Below, piece after piece: positions 24,011 through 37,379 of a DNA stretch of 64,000 nt. Origin of the DNA: Manduca sexta (lineage: Eukaryota > Arthropoda > Insecta > Lepidoptera > Sphingidae). Each line of letters opens with the position of its first letter. Within the stretch, counting starts at the first letter, position 1. The stretch covers positions 13,886,983 to 13,950,982 of the forward strand of contig NC_051138.1 in the NCBI RefSeq assembly GCF_014839805.1. The letters are read 5' to 3'. A program made the translations under genes and the position numbers. Under the pieces are notes generated by a model. The model did not search any database. It was not told where the DNA came from and saw nothing but the letters and a program-made list of their open reading frames with translations.

Positions 24011-24014
24011 CTTT

Positions 24015-24330
24015 TATAATATATGTACGTCCTAAAAATTCTAAAACAAAATAAGTCATTGAAATCTGATGAAAAATTCACAAGTTATAAGCCATTGAAA
24101 TTTGGTATTAGGTGTCATAAAACCGAAGAGATGAAATACTGGCATGTGACGTCAGCGGGCATTACGATACTACGAAAGAAAGAGATAGAGCGATATCCCC
24201 ATTTAACGCCCACTCCTACACGCAGCAATTTTAGAACTTGGAATTACTGCCTCATTTCTTATCGAATTTTAATGCTATTGTCACAGAAGGAAAAAAGGTT
24301 TCACAAAAGGTTTTTTGTACTTATTGCTGT
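24015..24330. repeat. TGACGTCA-containing MITE relative, end-less copy
   Basis: Shares the internal blocks of 13394-13775: GCATGTGACGTCAGCGGG (TGACGTCA at 24147-24154), AAAGAAAGAGATAGAGCGAT, then ATATCCCCATTTAACGCCCA. The terminal inverted repeats are not recognisable. Confidence 0.65.
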
Positions 24331-25020
24331 TATATATTAAAAATGTATAAAATCAAACATATTCAAATACCCAATGAATTTAATTTAGTTAATAAATTAT
24401 TGAACAATCTATTTAGTTATTGGAAATATAATATCTTTATTGTTTATTACTTCATTTAATAAACACCATGAATGTAAAATGTAGCAAAGGCATATACTTC
24501 AGATTTCGGACCCCACTACTGCAGGATTATTTAAGGGAACTTCAAAGTGACCCCACTGCATCGAAAGTAGTAATGGGGTCCAATAGAATGCCAACTGACG
24601 AGAGATGATTCCTCCTCGGCAGTCGACACAATTATACCGACGTGTTGCAACCGGATTGTACATACACGGGCTGTTTTATTTTTATATTTCAAATGAGATA
24701 TTTTATTTTCAAAACTTAATAGATTGTCACTAATATATATTTATTTTTGAAGATCTACGTTCAAATATTAACCCAGCTACTGATGTGGCTGGCGGTAAAT
24801 ACAGTGTAACTTTTTTAACCTTTAAATCGCCGTAGTCGGTTAAAGGCTGCTCGTCTAATTACTGTGTGATAAAGAACGTACGAGATATCTCGCTACCATT
24901 GTATTGTAACTGAGTAAACACAGCCATTGTCGTATAAAATTACGGGCGGAATTCGGCTGTTTCTGTTTCAGCTTAAACATTATTTACACAGCGGTGGAGC
25001 TTCGCCGTAGACACATTGTT

Positions 25021-25240
25021 TTGCTGGTGGTAGAATATTTGTTACCCAGATAGCGAGCACAGACAATGTGTAAAACCACGGCGGCCCACGTACGTGTGTC
25101 GCGTTCGGAGATCACCTGTGTCTATCCAGTTTCATGTAGGCGGGAATAATTGTGTCAACTGGCGAGGGATAATCATCTCGCGTCGGTAGATATTCTAGAT
25201 AGACCCTACTCCCCACCATTGAGTGCAGTTTTGTATGCCC
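25021..25240 (+). repeat. Interspersed repeat, family D
   Basis: Shares TTTGCTGGTGGTAGAATATT, GTGTGTCGCGTTCGGAGATC and a TCATCTCGCGTCGGTAGA block with 16507-16740. No coding content. Confidence 0.6.
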
Positions 25241-25497
25241 TGGGCCATGTTATACGTCAGTGTATAATCAAATCAAACAGTAAAATACCAGTAAAGAGAT
25301 GCTCATTTTGTAATAATAATTTAATATTATTACAAAATTTTAAATTATTTTTACAAAATGAAATATATAAAGTTAATATTGAGCATCGAATTTCGCGGAA
25401 TCATGACAATAAACATTCATACATTCTGTGTACCCGACAGTAATTCAGCGTGTATATCTGTTTTACTTCCATAGGTGAACTAAACCGATTACTGATA

Positions 25498-25670
25498 TAG
25501 CTTTTGTCTGGGACTCCGCCCGCATAAAAAACTTTTCCGGGATAAATAAAGTATTTAGCACTCAGGAATAAAGTAGCTTTTTATAAGGGAAAAAAAACAG
25601 TTCAGTAGTTACTGAAATTAGCGCTGTCAAACAAGCAAACAAATTCTTCAGCTTTATATATTAGTACAGA
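25498..25670 (-). repeat. Helitron-like remnant
   Basis: Contains ATAGCTTTTGTCTGGGACTC and CGCCCGCAT at the left, corresponding to a decayed 3' hairpin on the minus strand. AGTAGTTACTGAAATTAGCG and CTTCAGCTTTATATATTAG follow. Similar remnants lie near 14145-14290 and 37195-37370. Confidence 0.5.
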
Positions 25671-26108
25671 ATTATACGGAACAAACTTAAACTCCAAGAA
25701 AGGACTTAGGCTTCTTTTATAATATTTATTACATTCCAAACTCTACAGGGTCGAAGCCACGAGCATGCTAATATGTATAATAAAATTTTGATAACAGAAC
25801 CTTTTCATTAAAGGTCACATACAAACCTAATTTCTCATCCCACGTTTAATCCAAAGATCTAACTTTACTAAAGTTTACAGATTAACGCGACTTAATTCTC
25901 AGTCAAACACATTAACCCGTTAACTCGGTTGATAATATCAACAACATAAAACGTCCAAGAATCGCCTTCGCAACAATCACAGTAATTGAGGTCCTAAATT
26001 TAAGTTTAATCCTCCACAACCGCAACGTTCAGTAACGTCTTGCGATAAATAAATTGCAAACGTAACGGGACCCTTGAAACTCGCAGCAAACGAGCCAGGG
26101 GTCATCTT

Positions 26109-26404
26109 AGTCAAGCCGCAAACATAAAGATTATGAAATTAATAGTGTAGAAGCGAATGTGGAATGCCGATTTATATTTACCTAACTGTGGAATTTATGC
26201 TATTAGAGCCAAATATTTTTATCCTTTGCTTCTTTATAGGTCGCCAGCACATATAAGAAGTCAAGCCGCAGAGATAAAGATTATGAAATTAATAGTGTAG
26301 AAACGAATGTGGAATGCCGATTTATATTTACCTAACAGTGGAATTTATGCTATTAGAGCCAAAAATATTTCTATCCTTTGCTTTTTTAAAGGTCGCCCGC
26401 ACAT
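26109..26404. repeat. Tandem duplication, two ~150-bp units
   Basis: AGTCAAGCCGCA starts both units, at 26109 and 26259, a period of 150. Both continue with GATTATGAAATTAATAGTGT, a GGAATGCCGATTTATATTTA block and TGCTATTAGAGCC. They differ by a few substitutions and short indels. No coding meaning seen. Confidence 0.9.
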
Positions 26405-28370
26405 CGCCGGTACGTCGAGTGTTTATGAATGCTGGAGGTCACTGTCTTGTTTTCGGGATTGCTTTAAAATTGTTTTTAATTATTAAGATCGTACGTTGGT
26501 TAAGTAAAGTTTTTAAATGTTTCACTTTAAAATCACATGAGCTTCCCCGTAATGGTATGTTCTCCATTTCACCATATATAAAGCCTTCAACACTTTGTAA
26601 ATAAAAAAAATGGCATTCTATGCTGTTGTAAATAACCATTGTAAATAACTGTTGTAAATAACCATTATTAATATTAATAAGGTGAGAATAAACACTCTAT
26701 CGGATGATCCAACTGTGTATACAAAGGAATTAATACTACATCATTGATAATCCATTATAAAGTAAGGTAACTCCCCATCAACGAAAAGATCGCGTCTACA
26801 GTAGTTAAGTATTTATAGTTTAATCTTTGGTAACAACGGTTTTCGGCAGTTAGTTAGGGCGAGCAACTGAATCACAATTCGCAACACTCCATCCGCAGAT
26901 TTATGGCTCCGACTAATCGCACGCCCACAGTTTGTGGCCCATAGCTTTGCAACCGTTGAAATCATTATATTCCTTACGTAATGAGAATGTCATGGTGTTC
27001 GAAGATACTTTTTGGTAATAGTATTTAGGTCGTCTTAGTAAAATTCGAGGGCCCGACGTGAGTGGAACGAAATGTCTTTACTACATTAACTATCTGTTAA
27101 ATCAGTTTGGCATGTCAAAAGAAAAAAAAGATGGCGGTTGGAACTTTGATACATCACGCACACGTTCACCTTATCTCGGTGTGTGCACAGTTTTGAGTGT
27201 ATATTGTTTATTATAATACTTGAGAATTGTTATTAATAAATTTAAATTCCCATCAATAGAGGTACAAGCAACCTTAAATCTACTGGTAATGTGGGCATCC
27301 TCTTGCGATGTGGGTAAAATTCTTGACTTACACCGTAAATAATCGTGCTATTTTCATACCATAAGAATAATAGATGCTTTACATGAAAATAAAACAGAGA
27401 ACCCTAACGCTGACTGGACAGGACCATAGAGTTAGTAACATATTACGTATGAGTGGATGAGGCATATAAACATTTTAGTATATTAGATAGGTACCTCCTT
27501 CATTTTATAAATCTATCTTTTGTTCGTTTTCAAAATTTATTTCGGCCAGTTTCGAGGTTCGATGTCTTAATTAAAATTCAGTATTTAATAAAATCATCCA
27601 TCACTTACAATAAGTTTGCGAATTAGAAATTCAAGACAGGCTCGGATGGCAAAAGTTCTTTAAGTCTATATTATAATCAGATCAGATAATTGATGTACAA
27701 ATGAGCATGTTAGTTTAAACTTAAACTTCGAAGCACAACAGTTTGTTTAGGGAATATTTGGCCTAATCGATATATCCGTTTGTTGTTTTCACTTTATCCG
27801 ATGACGATATCGATTAGATCACATTTAGATGGCAGCTATTAATTTACGCGGATATTCAACAGCTACTTTGAAACCATCAGAATTGTATATAAGTCACGAT
27901 ATATTGAAGATTGACTTATTTATTTATTTGTGCAAATTATGTAAAAAATCGAATAAACGACATATATTCTAAGAGCTTATACACACAAATACCCAATTAT
28001 CTAACATAAAATATACTTTAACTTACATAATAACCTTTACGAAAGTCCCAAAACATTGTATAACGTCAGCGTCACCTAATACAAGATTTGACTAATTACT
28101 TACCAGAGGAGCAAAATACCAGGATAAAAATCGAATGTGTTGATCCCGGACATAGTCTTTCCATGTTTAAATTTTATCCAAATGAGTTCAGTTATTTCTG
28201 GGTTAACCTTAAACAAACAGCCAAACATTTTCACGATTTTTGCATTTACTACATTAATAAGATAGGAGCATACTTTCTATATTCAATATACAATATATTA
28301 ATACACTTTATTTTGAAATTTACTTTTAACATTTTTATGTACAATTCAAAAATAATAATGCATGTATAAA
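26405..28370. other. Unassigned AT-rich stretch
   Basis: No gene, RNA or repeat family recognised. Short ORFs (for example 28088-28369) lack any domain or composition signal. Confidence 0.4.
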
Positions 28371-28377
28371 ATTAGTC

Positions 28378-28540
28378 GGTCTCCGACGGCGAGTCACAGA
28401 CAAATGCCACCGATGATGAGGGATTCAAAGTGAGAAATCTTCTCACAGCTGCCGTGTCCACAAATACTGTCTACTCCATCTGACCTCTGACCCAACTGAC
28501 AATGGCTTCGGGAGGTAATCGAGGCTCGGGACAATAATTA
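28378..28540. repeat. Interspersed repeat fragment, family E
   Basis: Shares GGGATTCAAAGTG, AATCTTCTCACA, GCCGTGTCCA, AATACTG and CTGACCCAAC with 41521-41700 (and its copy at about 52650-52815). Probably part of a non-LTR element. Unassigned. Confidence 0.55.
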
Positions 28541-29108
28541 TAAAATCCACATCCCCATTTAGTAACATTGTGTGCCAGGTGTAAATATTTAGACATTTTG
28601 TCTTTCTCAGCAAGGATATGGCCATGAGGAATGGCGCCAAATATATTATGTTGTTATTATTACGCTCCAAATACATCCGAACAGCATAATATTCAAGATA
28701 CCAACTGTCGCTCAATTCCCTCGCCGTTGCTTATCGCATTGTATTCGACGTGTTATTTCCGTGTCGTGCAACTGATGTAACAAAGCAACAGAGCAATTCC
28801 AGACCTGTAACATTCGATGAGGTCACCGAAGGCGGTATCTATCGAGTGTCTAGTTTATCTTTGTTTCAAAGTGTTAGTTATACACATTAAAAAGCATATG
28901 CCCTAAGTCAACGTCTTCATAGTTCAAAAATAAATAAAAAAAACTGTTAAATTTTTGTCTGATATGTTTTTTTTAATTTTGTCCCGATTTTTGTTGAATC
29001 TCAATTTTTTTATTGTTTTTCAAACTTTACTGTCCTGTAAATTGCGTAAATATTCGCTAAATTAGTTTTATTTGAACAATATGAATTTCTTCTGAGGCTA
29101 CTTCAGGT

Positions 29109-29691
29109 CCGCCCTGTGGAATGGGGGCGTTTGGAGAATTCCACCACGGTATCCCCTGCCTGTCGTAAGAGGCGACTAATAGGGGCCACGAAGGGGGTCG
29201 TCAGCGGGCAGCAGGGGGCTGTCCGACCTAGTGCATTTCTGTGCATCTTTGCACATTTGTCGGTTAACCCACGGGTTGGACGGCAGTGTGTATAGTTAGC
29301 CTCACGCTGCCGTAGACGCCGAGGGCGTCCTTCGGTGCGCGGGGGCTTCTGAGCCCCCCCTCCCATAGGAGACGGGCCGCAAGGCGGCACCGCGCAGGGT
29401 CGGCTGCGGTCGCAGACTAGACACTTCAACGTCAGAGGAAGCCCGCGGCCGTCCCTAATGCGCCGAAGAGGGCCACCGCGGAATTTTAGCTGGTAGGCCG
29501 TGCATAGATTAAGTTGTATATAAGGTTAGGGACTCGGCCCGGCGGTCGCCCGAAGGTCACCATCAAATCCGGGCGGCTCAACGCGCCGGGTCGTAAGGGC
29601 ACGGTTACCCCAGCATAACCGCTCAGTCGCCCCCCACGAAGGCTGGGCGGTAGTAATAAGGGACTTTCTCCGCGAAACAAAAAAAAAAAAT
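29109..29691 (+). mobile_element. GC-rich 5'-truncated non-LTR insertion
   Basis: A block of about 583 bp, far richer in G+C than its surroundings, ends in an A run (29679-29690). A perfect 12-bp target duplication, GCTACTTCAGGT, flanks it at 29097-29108 and 29692-29703. Its left part has CCCCTGCCTGTCGTAAGAGG. A related piece (GGTTTTAGTCGGTAGGATGG) is near 61495. ORFs on the minus strand here are GC artefacts. The LINE clade is not assigned. Confidence 0.88.
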
Positions 29692-29703
29692 GCTACTTCA
29701 GGT

Positions 29704-32385
29704 AGTATGGGCTGTATTGACCCGGTTGATTCAATGTATGCATGGGTTCAGAGCGCAGGGATCAAAGAGGCGCAAACCGATCACCCGCCAAAGAAGGTCA
29801 CCAGAAAATATACTTACCCTATGGTACTGTAATGTCCTGTCCTGTCCACAGTTCAAATAATACCTACTTTGTGGGTTTTTGTTTGATTTAGTAAAAAAAA
29901 AATTGTCACAAAAACTGAGCTATAACGTTCTTGAATCCTTTACAAGTTTATTGTAGCAGATTAAGCAGATTAGAAATAAAGGCACGTGCGAACCAAACTC
30001 GAATACAAATCATCTAGCCTTAAAATATATAATACTGTCCTACAACGTAAACAGCAAATAAATATTTTAATTACTATCGGCGCATATTCGGGAGTCTAAT
30101 ATAATTCTATTTTAATTAGAAAGACCTTTTTGTGCAATTTTTAACCATAATCTCAAGACGTTACAAGGAACATTAGGCACTTTTTTCATCTAACTACATT
30201 GTCAATTAGAGTACAAAGATCATACGTTAATCACAGGCATCCTTAAAACATCTCAAAGGCGCTTTTGTTTAATTGTCCGAGAAAAGGAAAAAGGCAATTT
30301 AAGAGATTCGAGTTAAACGCCACTCCAAGGAATGTTAGGCTTTGAGAAATTTATGGCGATCACAAATAATCTTGCGTTCAGTTTTGCTCGGAGCATTCTT
30401 TAAAAAATTTCTTGTACAGCATTAATCTTTTTATTTGTAGCGGTTTGTGGCTGAATTATGGCTGTGAAACATACTTTATTCGTGTTTGTGTTTTGATGAC
30501 CTATTTATGTTGAATATAGGTTTCAAGACCGTTTGTTAGTTTTTGTCTTTATTTTTATCGTTATGTTATATTATGAGAAATCTCAATTCCTCGTTATTAG
30601 AGGGATTTGAATCATAACGCTTAGTCCAATGCGATTGCACTCTAGTTGGACTAAAAATATAATATCCTCTTTCTCTTCGTTTCTTTTTGAATCAGTTTCT
30701 AAAATTATAAAAAATTACATTTGCTTAAAAAAACATTTGATCAATGTATTTATCATGCAAGAATTCTTTCCCGAGTATACGGATTTAAGCATCTGTTACG
30801 TGCCTGAATAACAACTCTTTGTTTTGTGCTGACACCTCGAGGTGACAAACGATTCACAACTCCATTAGATGCAGGCGGCACGACACTACAGGTATAGAAT
30901 TAGTCCTCTAAAGTTTCTAAAATAGCAATCGTGTTTTTATTTGTGGATATTATAGCGTGGGATGCAGGTTACACATATCCTACCACCACCTTAAGCTTAA
31001 TTTAAGCAACGATCTCGTAGTCATATAGCTGCTTGGGTAAATATTTTTCATGCCTCGTTACCAACAATACCGAATAATAACACCATACCGATGACAAATA
31101 ATACGAATATCATGACTAGATTTATGCGAGTGGTTTCATATTTAAATCGATCAATTTTTTCGAGTATAAATCTTAGAAGTAGACGAAATAAACTCTATTA
31201 CCGCGCGTAAAAATCCATATTGGAAAACATAGGAAAGAAATAACAAACCGAACTCCATTACTCGTAAATAGCGTAGACGTTGAAAAAACCGGGAAAATGA
31301 TAAATCGAAATCGACTGCAATATTTCAGAGCCGTAACCGATGCACCTCGGAAACGTTCTCAAAAATGGAACTCTAACGAAATTACGTATGGCATCGCGAT
31401 CGGCGAGCAAGATGGGAATATACCGGTATGTATGGTATTTTTCCGGCACGTTCCGGCGTTCGAGTGCCACTCTATTTGCGATGACGTTGCGATCGCCCGC
31501 AGCGAAGCACTAGAGATGCGAATTGCGCAATCTGTGTTGATTGTCATGTTTTTCTTTTCAAATGGGTTCCTGAGAAATTGACTTCCTTTCTTCGAATGGT
31601 ATTAACTTTTTAGTTTATTCAATAATAACTTGATCGTAAATAATGTTTTTATTAGGGATTTAAGCTGAAGACCTTATTACGCAGTTATCGCTCTTTCTGA
31701 ATCCGATAAATTCGAGAATCACTTGAAACATGTGCCATAAAAAAAACATTATAAGTGCCTGAAAGATTTGTAATATTAACTTCCAAAACATCGTGTTTCT
31801 CTTAATTGAAGATCCTAATTGAATAAGGCATGACTTAAAAGGGTTTTGTCGCGACAGTCGAAATTCAAAAAGTATTTTTTACTCCATTCGATAACAATCA
31901 TCTACAAATGCTCAACACTAAACCAGGGATGCAAATTACATAATTTATCACGCCATGCTCCTTGAATAACATTTTCTTTCATGGAATTTTCGGGTCGCGG
32001 TCAGACGTTATGAGTATTTCGATATTCGATGGAGCCCTAAGTGCGTACTTATTCATGGGTTCTTTCATATTTCAGGGCGAATGTGTACGTATTTGTGTAG
32101 ATATTTGTTATGATGGAGAATTAACATTACTAGATATAGGGACTACGTTCGAATGATAGACCTATTTGATTGTTTTTATAATGTCCTGGCAATGCGACGT
32201 CTCTGCAATTAATGGTAAGTGACGTGTAAATATAGTTCAGTGTACAATTTTATGACAAAAAATAGACTGATAATATTATATTACCCCAGGACTTGAATCA
32301 TCATCTGTGTGTTTTTATCAAAATCCATTGAGCACTTTATGTGTAAACTTTTTGAAACATATAGGGTGAGTTGGGGGACCGGATC
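29704..32385. other. Unassigned AT-rich stretch
   Basis: No gene, RNA or transposon structure recognised. ORFs up to 94 codons (31297-31581) overlap others on both strands and show no motif. Confidence 0.4.
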
Positions 32386-32400
32386 ACAAGGCAGATACAT

Positions 32401-32661
32401 ACATACATAACATCACGCATTTTATCCTCGAAGGGGTATGCAGAGGCGCAACTAGGGCACCCACTTTTCGCCAAGTATGTTCCGTTCCATGATGTGATAG
32501 GGGGCGAGCCTATCGCCATATCGGGCACGAATTCCAGACCGCGGGCTGATACTGAGCAGAAAAACCCAAATATCACTTTGCCCGACCCGGGATTCGAACC
32601 CAGGACCTCAAAGCGCTATTGTACCGGACATGCAATACAACTACGCCACCGAGGCAGTAAA
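32401..32661 (-). mobile_element. tRNA-headed SINE, family C, with 15-bp TSD
   Basis: Same A-box and B-box head and body as 16763-17073, with only a short CATA tail. Flanks ACAAGGCAGATACAT (32386-32400) and ACAAGGTAGATACAT (32662-32676) are a target duplication with one mismatch. ORFs here repeat those in the other copy because they belong to the SINE. Confidence 0.88.
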
Positions 32662-32689
32662 ACAAGGTAGATACATTGATTCAAAATTT

Positions 32690-34100
32690 TGCTAAACCTG
32701 TCATTTTTTGATATAGACAACATAGCCTGAAGTGCCATTTTGTAATGTATTTGATACAGTCTTTAGCATGTGTATTAGTTTTGTTACAGTTTAACAGTAA
32801 TCTTAAAACAATGGCGTTGTCACGTGATCCAGACTTACCCCAACCTACCCTTGACATCTTCACAAACATTCCCCTTTATATTAGTAAAATAACTGTAGGT
32901 ATTACTGTCTGTATGATTAATGATCATTACTTTACAATTACGGTGATTAAAATATTTAACGCGATGCAACCCTAATACAAGCTATTAAAAGAATTCAATA
33001 ATACCAATAAATAATGATTACATGAGAAGGCACTATCAAAAACATTTAGGGTTCGCACTTGCCTGACTGAACTTCAATACTAATAAAGTTTTACGATATT
33101 CAGTAGGCAATAATCGCTGGCACATGAACACTGTTAAGTCTAGTGTCGACTAGAGCAAAGTCGAAGCACACCGAATTGCTTATCCGTATGCGCAATGTTT
33201 CAGCCCGGCGTGTTTGTAACGGACATTGTTTCATACTAAATGTATAGCAGGCGAATTAATGCGACTCGCGAGCCTAGTCGACGCTAACCATTATACTCCT
33301 TAGGGACTATTGCCACCATTTCTCAGGAAATTAGCGGTTTATTGTTAACAGTAACGAAGTACCTAGTGAAATAATAATTATAACACACTGTATTATGTGG
33401 ATAGGGTTGTCAAACTTAAAATTATTTGGATAATATTTTAAGAAGTTTTATCGTTCATCAGGATTTTAAATCTAAAAAAATATTACTGCGAGCGGAGCCG
33501 GGAGTAAAATAATTATTTAATAAACAAATGTACATAAATAAATCTCATGTAATCTCCAATAATAATAGTAATATTTTATTTTATGTTCATATTATTTTTC
33601 CTCAGCATTACTTACAATAACATTCAAACGAAATTCGAATTGTCTTATTAGTTACAGTAGTTGTCTACTCATTTTGAGCTATAATGATTACTATAAGTGA
33701 AGGCTTGTTATTGGCTATCATTCAACAAGTTTAATGTATTTAAGTTTGTATATCTGTAAGTCTTACCTTAAATAAAAATAAAATAATATAAATATAATGT
33801 AACAAACTGAGCTCATCGCGGCGTATCTAGACGGCTTATAGTCTAAAACGCAGGCAATATAAAACGGATTTTAGTATATCCCCGAATATCCCCGAACGTT
33901 CCTTTTGTTGAAGGCAAATTCTCTTTCGTCTAGGTTCAATATTTTAGCTTAAGATCAATATCTGATGCCGTTCCCTAAAATAGTTCATTAGACCGCAGTT
34001 GCTATGATTGCAAATCGATATTATACCAAATAGGACTTTTACAGTGGGACCTAAGCATTGCTGGCGATATGTTTACCTGTTCCTACCATTGTCGACGTCT
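32690..34100. other. Unassigned AT-rich stretch
   Basis: Nothing recognised apart from a short GCGAGCGGAGCCGGGAGTAA near 33488 that resembles a decayed Helitron 3' hairpin. Confidence 0.4.
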
Positions 34101-34114
34101 GCTTTTCACATTAA

Positions 34115-34436
34115 TAATATCAGCCCTGTATTTATATACTTGCCCACTGCTGAGCACGGGACTCCTCTACTACTGAGAGGGATTAGACCTCAGTCCACCA
34201 CGCTGGCCTAGTGCGGATTGGTAGACTTCACACACCTTCGAAATTCCTATAGAGAACTTCTCGGATGTGCAGGTTTCCTCACGATGTTTTTCCTTCACCG
34301 TTAAAGCGAACGATAAATTCACAAAGAATACACACATGATTTTTTTAGAAAAGTCAGAGGTGTGTGCCCTTGGGATTTGAACCTGCGGACATTCGTCTTG
34401 GCAGACCTTTCCACACCCAACTAGGCTATCGCCGCT
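34115..34436 (-). repeat. SINE-like family B, fullest copy
   Basis: On the minus strand it begins GGCGATAGCCTAGTTGGG (A-box-like) and has GCAGGTTCAAATCCC (B-box-like). Its body ends in AGTGGGCAAGTATATAAAT. Related copies: 15790-16085, 36437-36757, 38587-38810 and 43905-44158. Fragments: 11110-11285, 35690-35780 and 46790-46895. Confidence 0.75.
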
Positions 34437-34544
34437 TTTCACATTACCATCAATATATTTATTACGTATGTATGATCCATATCAAATTCTATCCAAGAAA
34501 TCTCAGTATAATATATAAACTAGCACTGTGTAATACTACTGACT

Positions 34545-34965
34545 GATGAGCACGGGCCTCTTCTACTACTAAGAAGGTTCAGGCATTAGTTTTAGGGTTA
34601 CCAACAATTCTTCGGTGAAATATAGTATTTTTCAAAACACATAACGAATATAGTAGACTTCAAAAAATTATAGTATTTTATGAAAAAAGCTAAGAATATA
34701 GATAGTATATATTTATTTTTTTGTACAAAAGTTTGGATACATGCTGTCCATCTGATATCCTATTTTCAAACTGAAGAATTTGTTTATTAGTTTTGCGTAT
34801 TATATACTTACTTCAACAGTATATTATACGCAGACCAAAAATATAGTACAATACTATATAATAATTATAGAAAATTATAGTTGGTAACCCTACGTAGTCC
34901 ACCACGCTGGCGTAGTGCAGGTTGATAGACACATACCTGTGAAATATTTTTTTAAGAATCGTCAG
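34545..34965 (-). repeat. SINE family B copy split by a MITE
   Basis: 34548-34590 (GAGCACGGGCCTCTTCTACT and on) and 34894-34965 (AGTCCACCACGCTGGCGTAG and on) are consecutive parts of one family B copy. They are interrupted by the TIR element at 34593-34892. Confidence 0.8.
34593..34892. mobile_element. MITE with 13-bp TIRs, 300 bp
   Basis: Ends TAGGGTTACCAAC and GTTGGTAACCCTA are perfect inverted repeats. The interior is AT-rich with repeated ATAGTATTTT words and no coding capacity. It interrupts a SINE, so it is younger than that SINE. Confidence 0.88.
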
Positions 34966-36257
34966 AAATGTAGCTCTCCTCAAAATGCTTATTTTCACCA
35001 TTTGAGTATACAATAAATAAAATAGAATAATACAGATATAACAACTAAAATACATTAAAATTTCATTCTATGTTGGCAGCCCTATTATAAAGAAGTAATG
35101 AACGCAAGATTGGGACAATAACGTTTATATAATTACTTGTAAACAACATTAAATGAGAATTCTGCAAATGGAAGTAAACTTCAAACTGTACAACTTGTAC
35201 GTTTATTGTGTGGATAATATGTTGAGAATCATAAAATGCAGCGCTTAGACTATCCCACTGGTGGGCTATACCTGAAGAATATAGCCATGATATTCATACG
35301 CAAATACACGACAGCTCGTAGTGTAGGCAGACGCGCAACCAAGTCCATCTATAGACCAAATGAAAAAAAAACGATCTCTTTTTTGGTTCAGCGGCAGAGA
35401 ATTGATCGTGTACCGAGTCCTGGATTCGATTCTTAGTCCGGACCTATAAAACTTATGTCGTTGTTGCAGTTCGTGAACATGAATGGATACAACCATGAAT
35501 CAATTAATAAAGGTGAATAATTTTCACTTAAATCACCAGTAAGGAATAGCGAAATACAATTATCAATTTGGAGGCAAATTTTTAAAAGACGATCCTGAAC
35601 AAGAAAAAATCTGCACAAAATTATACCGTAAAAAAAGTACTGTGGCAGAACTTATATACTTTTGAATTGTCCCCAAAGAATTACGAGGGTAGGTATGCCA
35701 ACCCGCACTAGGCCAGCGACAAGGAGGAACCTTAAACCCTCTGAAGCAGAGAGGACCCATGGCTAACAACATAATGGTATACAATACAAAAAATACATTA
35801 TTTATCACGCAGGCGCACAAGTTGCACATAATGATTTCTTATGTTTACGCGAATGTTAGACATTTAAATTAAACGGCTTTCGGATTTTATTGCGATTTTA
35901 ATGTTTTAGTTTTCTTCCGACGTTTAAACACTGAAGAACGCTCCAGTCATTATCTACGAGTAGACAGGCCACAAATCCTTGGGAACACTGATTCCTGTCT
36001 AGAATCATTCGCGAAGCTATTGAAATTAAAAAAAACATCCTAATTTTAATAGGGAAGATGGTTGGAAGCTTGCACAAGCCTGGGATCCAGTTCTACGTTT
36101 AATTAAATTAGAACCTAAAAGACCGGCTGCCAGACTTCCAAGACTATGAGCTCATTTTGCGTCGATCGGACAACCAACAGCTCAAATTTAAAGAGTTTTA
36201 TATTTGTAAAATGTAGGTACCTAGATATTGTAACTTCAACTTTGCGAATGAACAACA

Positions 36258-36271
36258 CCCCCCCCCCCCCC
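36258..36271 (+). repeat. Poly-C run (about 14)
   Basis: Homopolymer in otherwise AT-rich DNA. The length may be a sequencing artefact. Confidence 0.8.
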
Positions 36272-36436
36272 ATGACCACGAAGGCTGCAAAGTCGCGATA
36301 AAATCCGAAAAATAGTTTAATTTTAATGTTCTAAGTAACAACTAAAATCACCTAAGTATATAACTATGGACTAATCAAATGAGGGATAAAATTTATAAGG
36401 AATACAGAGCTGGTATTGTTATTATATTACCCGATA

Positions 36437-36757
36437 GTGTATAATATCAGCCCTGTATTACATAATGTCCCATTGTTGGGTACGGACCTACTACTAGGGA
36501 GAGGGATTAGGCCTTATTCCACTAGTGACTTAATGCGGATTAGTAGACTTCATACACCTTCAAAATTCCTACAGAGTAATTCTCAGGTATGCAGGTTTCC
36601 TCACGATGTTTTCCTTCACCATTAAAGCAAGCGATAATTCACACAGAATACATATTTTAAGAAACGCCAGAGCTGCGTGAGGTTGACCTTGCGATTTGAA
36701 CCTGTAGACTTTCGTCTCGGCAGTCTGTTCCATAACCAACTAGGCTATCGCCACTAT
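36437..36757 (-). repeat. SINE-like family B
   Basis: Same order as 34115-34436: ATATCAGCCCTGTATTACAT, GATTAGTAGACTTCATACAC, CTCACGATGTTTTCCTTCAC, GCGATTTGAACC and AACTAGGCTATCGCC. Confidence 0.75.
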
Positions 36758-37379
36758 ATCTCGATCGGTATACTTATTATAAGACAACAAAATTACTTTC
36801 ACCTTAAAAACCCCCGAAAACTCATTATCGTAACGATCCAGAAAGTAGTCGAGCCCGTTCATACTCAAACAAAAAGAAAAACGTGGACAATGTTGTACAA
36901 AAAATTAAAAATATAACGAGCCTCTAGAGAACCTTTCACTCAGGTAAATGAATACCCGAAACCCTTTAATTTGAAGCAAGTAAAACCCTCTCTTAGCGAA
37001 GAGTGCGAGTTATTTCAACCCGTCTAAACGTTAAAACGGATGCTAGGTAATTTTAGAGTATGTCTAGGTAACACTGCTTTGCCTATTTATTTTATCATGT
37101 TGTTTGGAAGTGATTTTGGGTAATTTTAGTAAGTAAAATTATTGGTAGGAAGGGTTTTAATAGGGACAGTGTAATGCAGTAACTAATTTCAAGTAAAACT
37201 GGTGTCTGCGGCCCTGACCACATGAAAAAGATTTCCATGATAAAGCCCATAGCACTCAGAAATAATGTAGCTTCTTATTATTGAAAAAAATATATAAATA
37301 TCAGTTAAATAGTTCCTAAGATTAACGCGTTCAAACGTACAAACTGTTCAGCTATATATTAAGTATAGATTCAAATTTC

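Noticed and set aside
29103..29680. Arg/Pro-rich ORFs on the minus strand
   Set aside because: They follow from the high GC content of a non-LTR insertion. No domain is visible, and the target duplication defines the block as a transposon.
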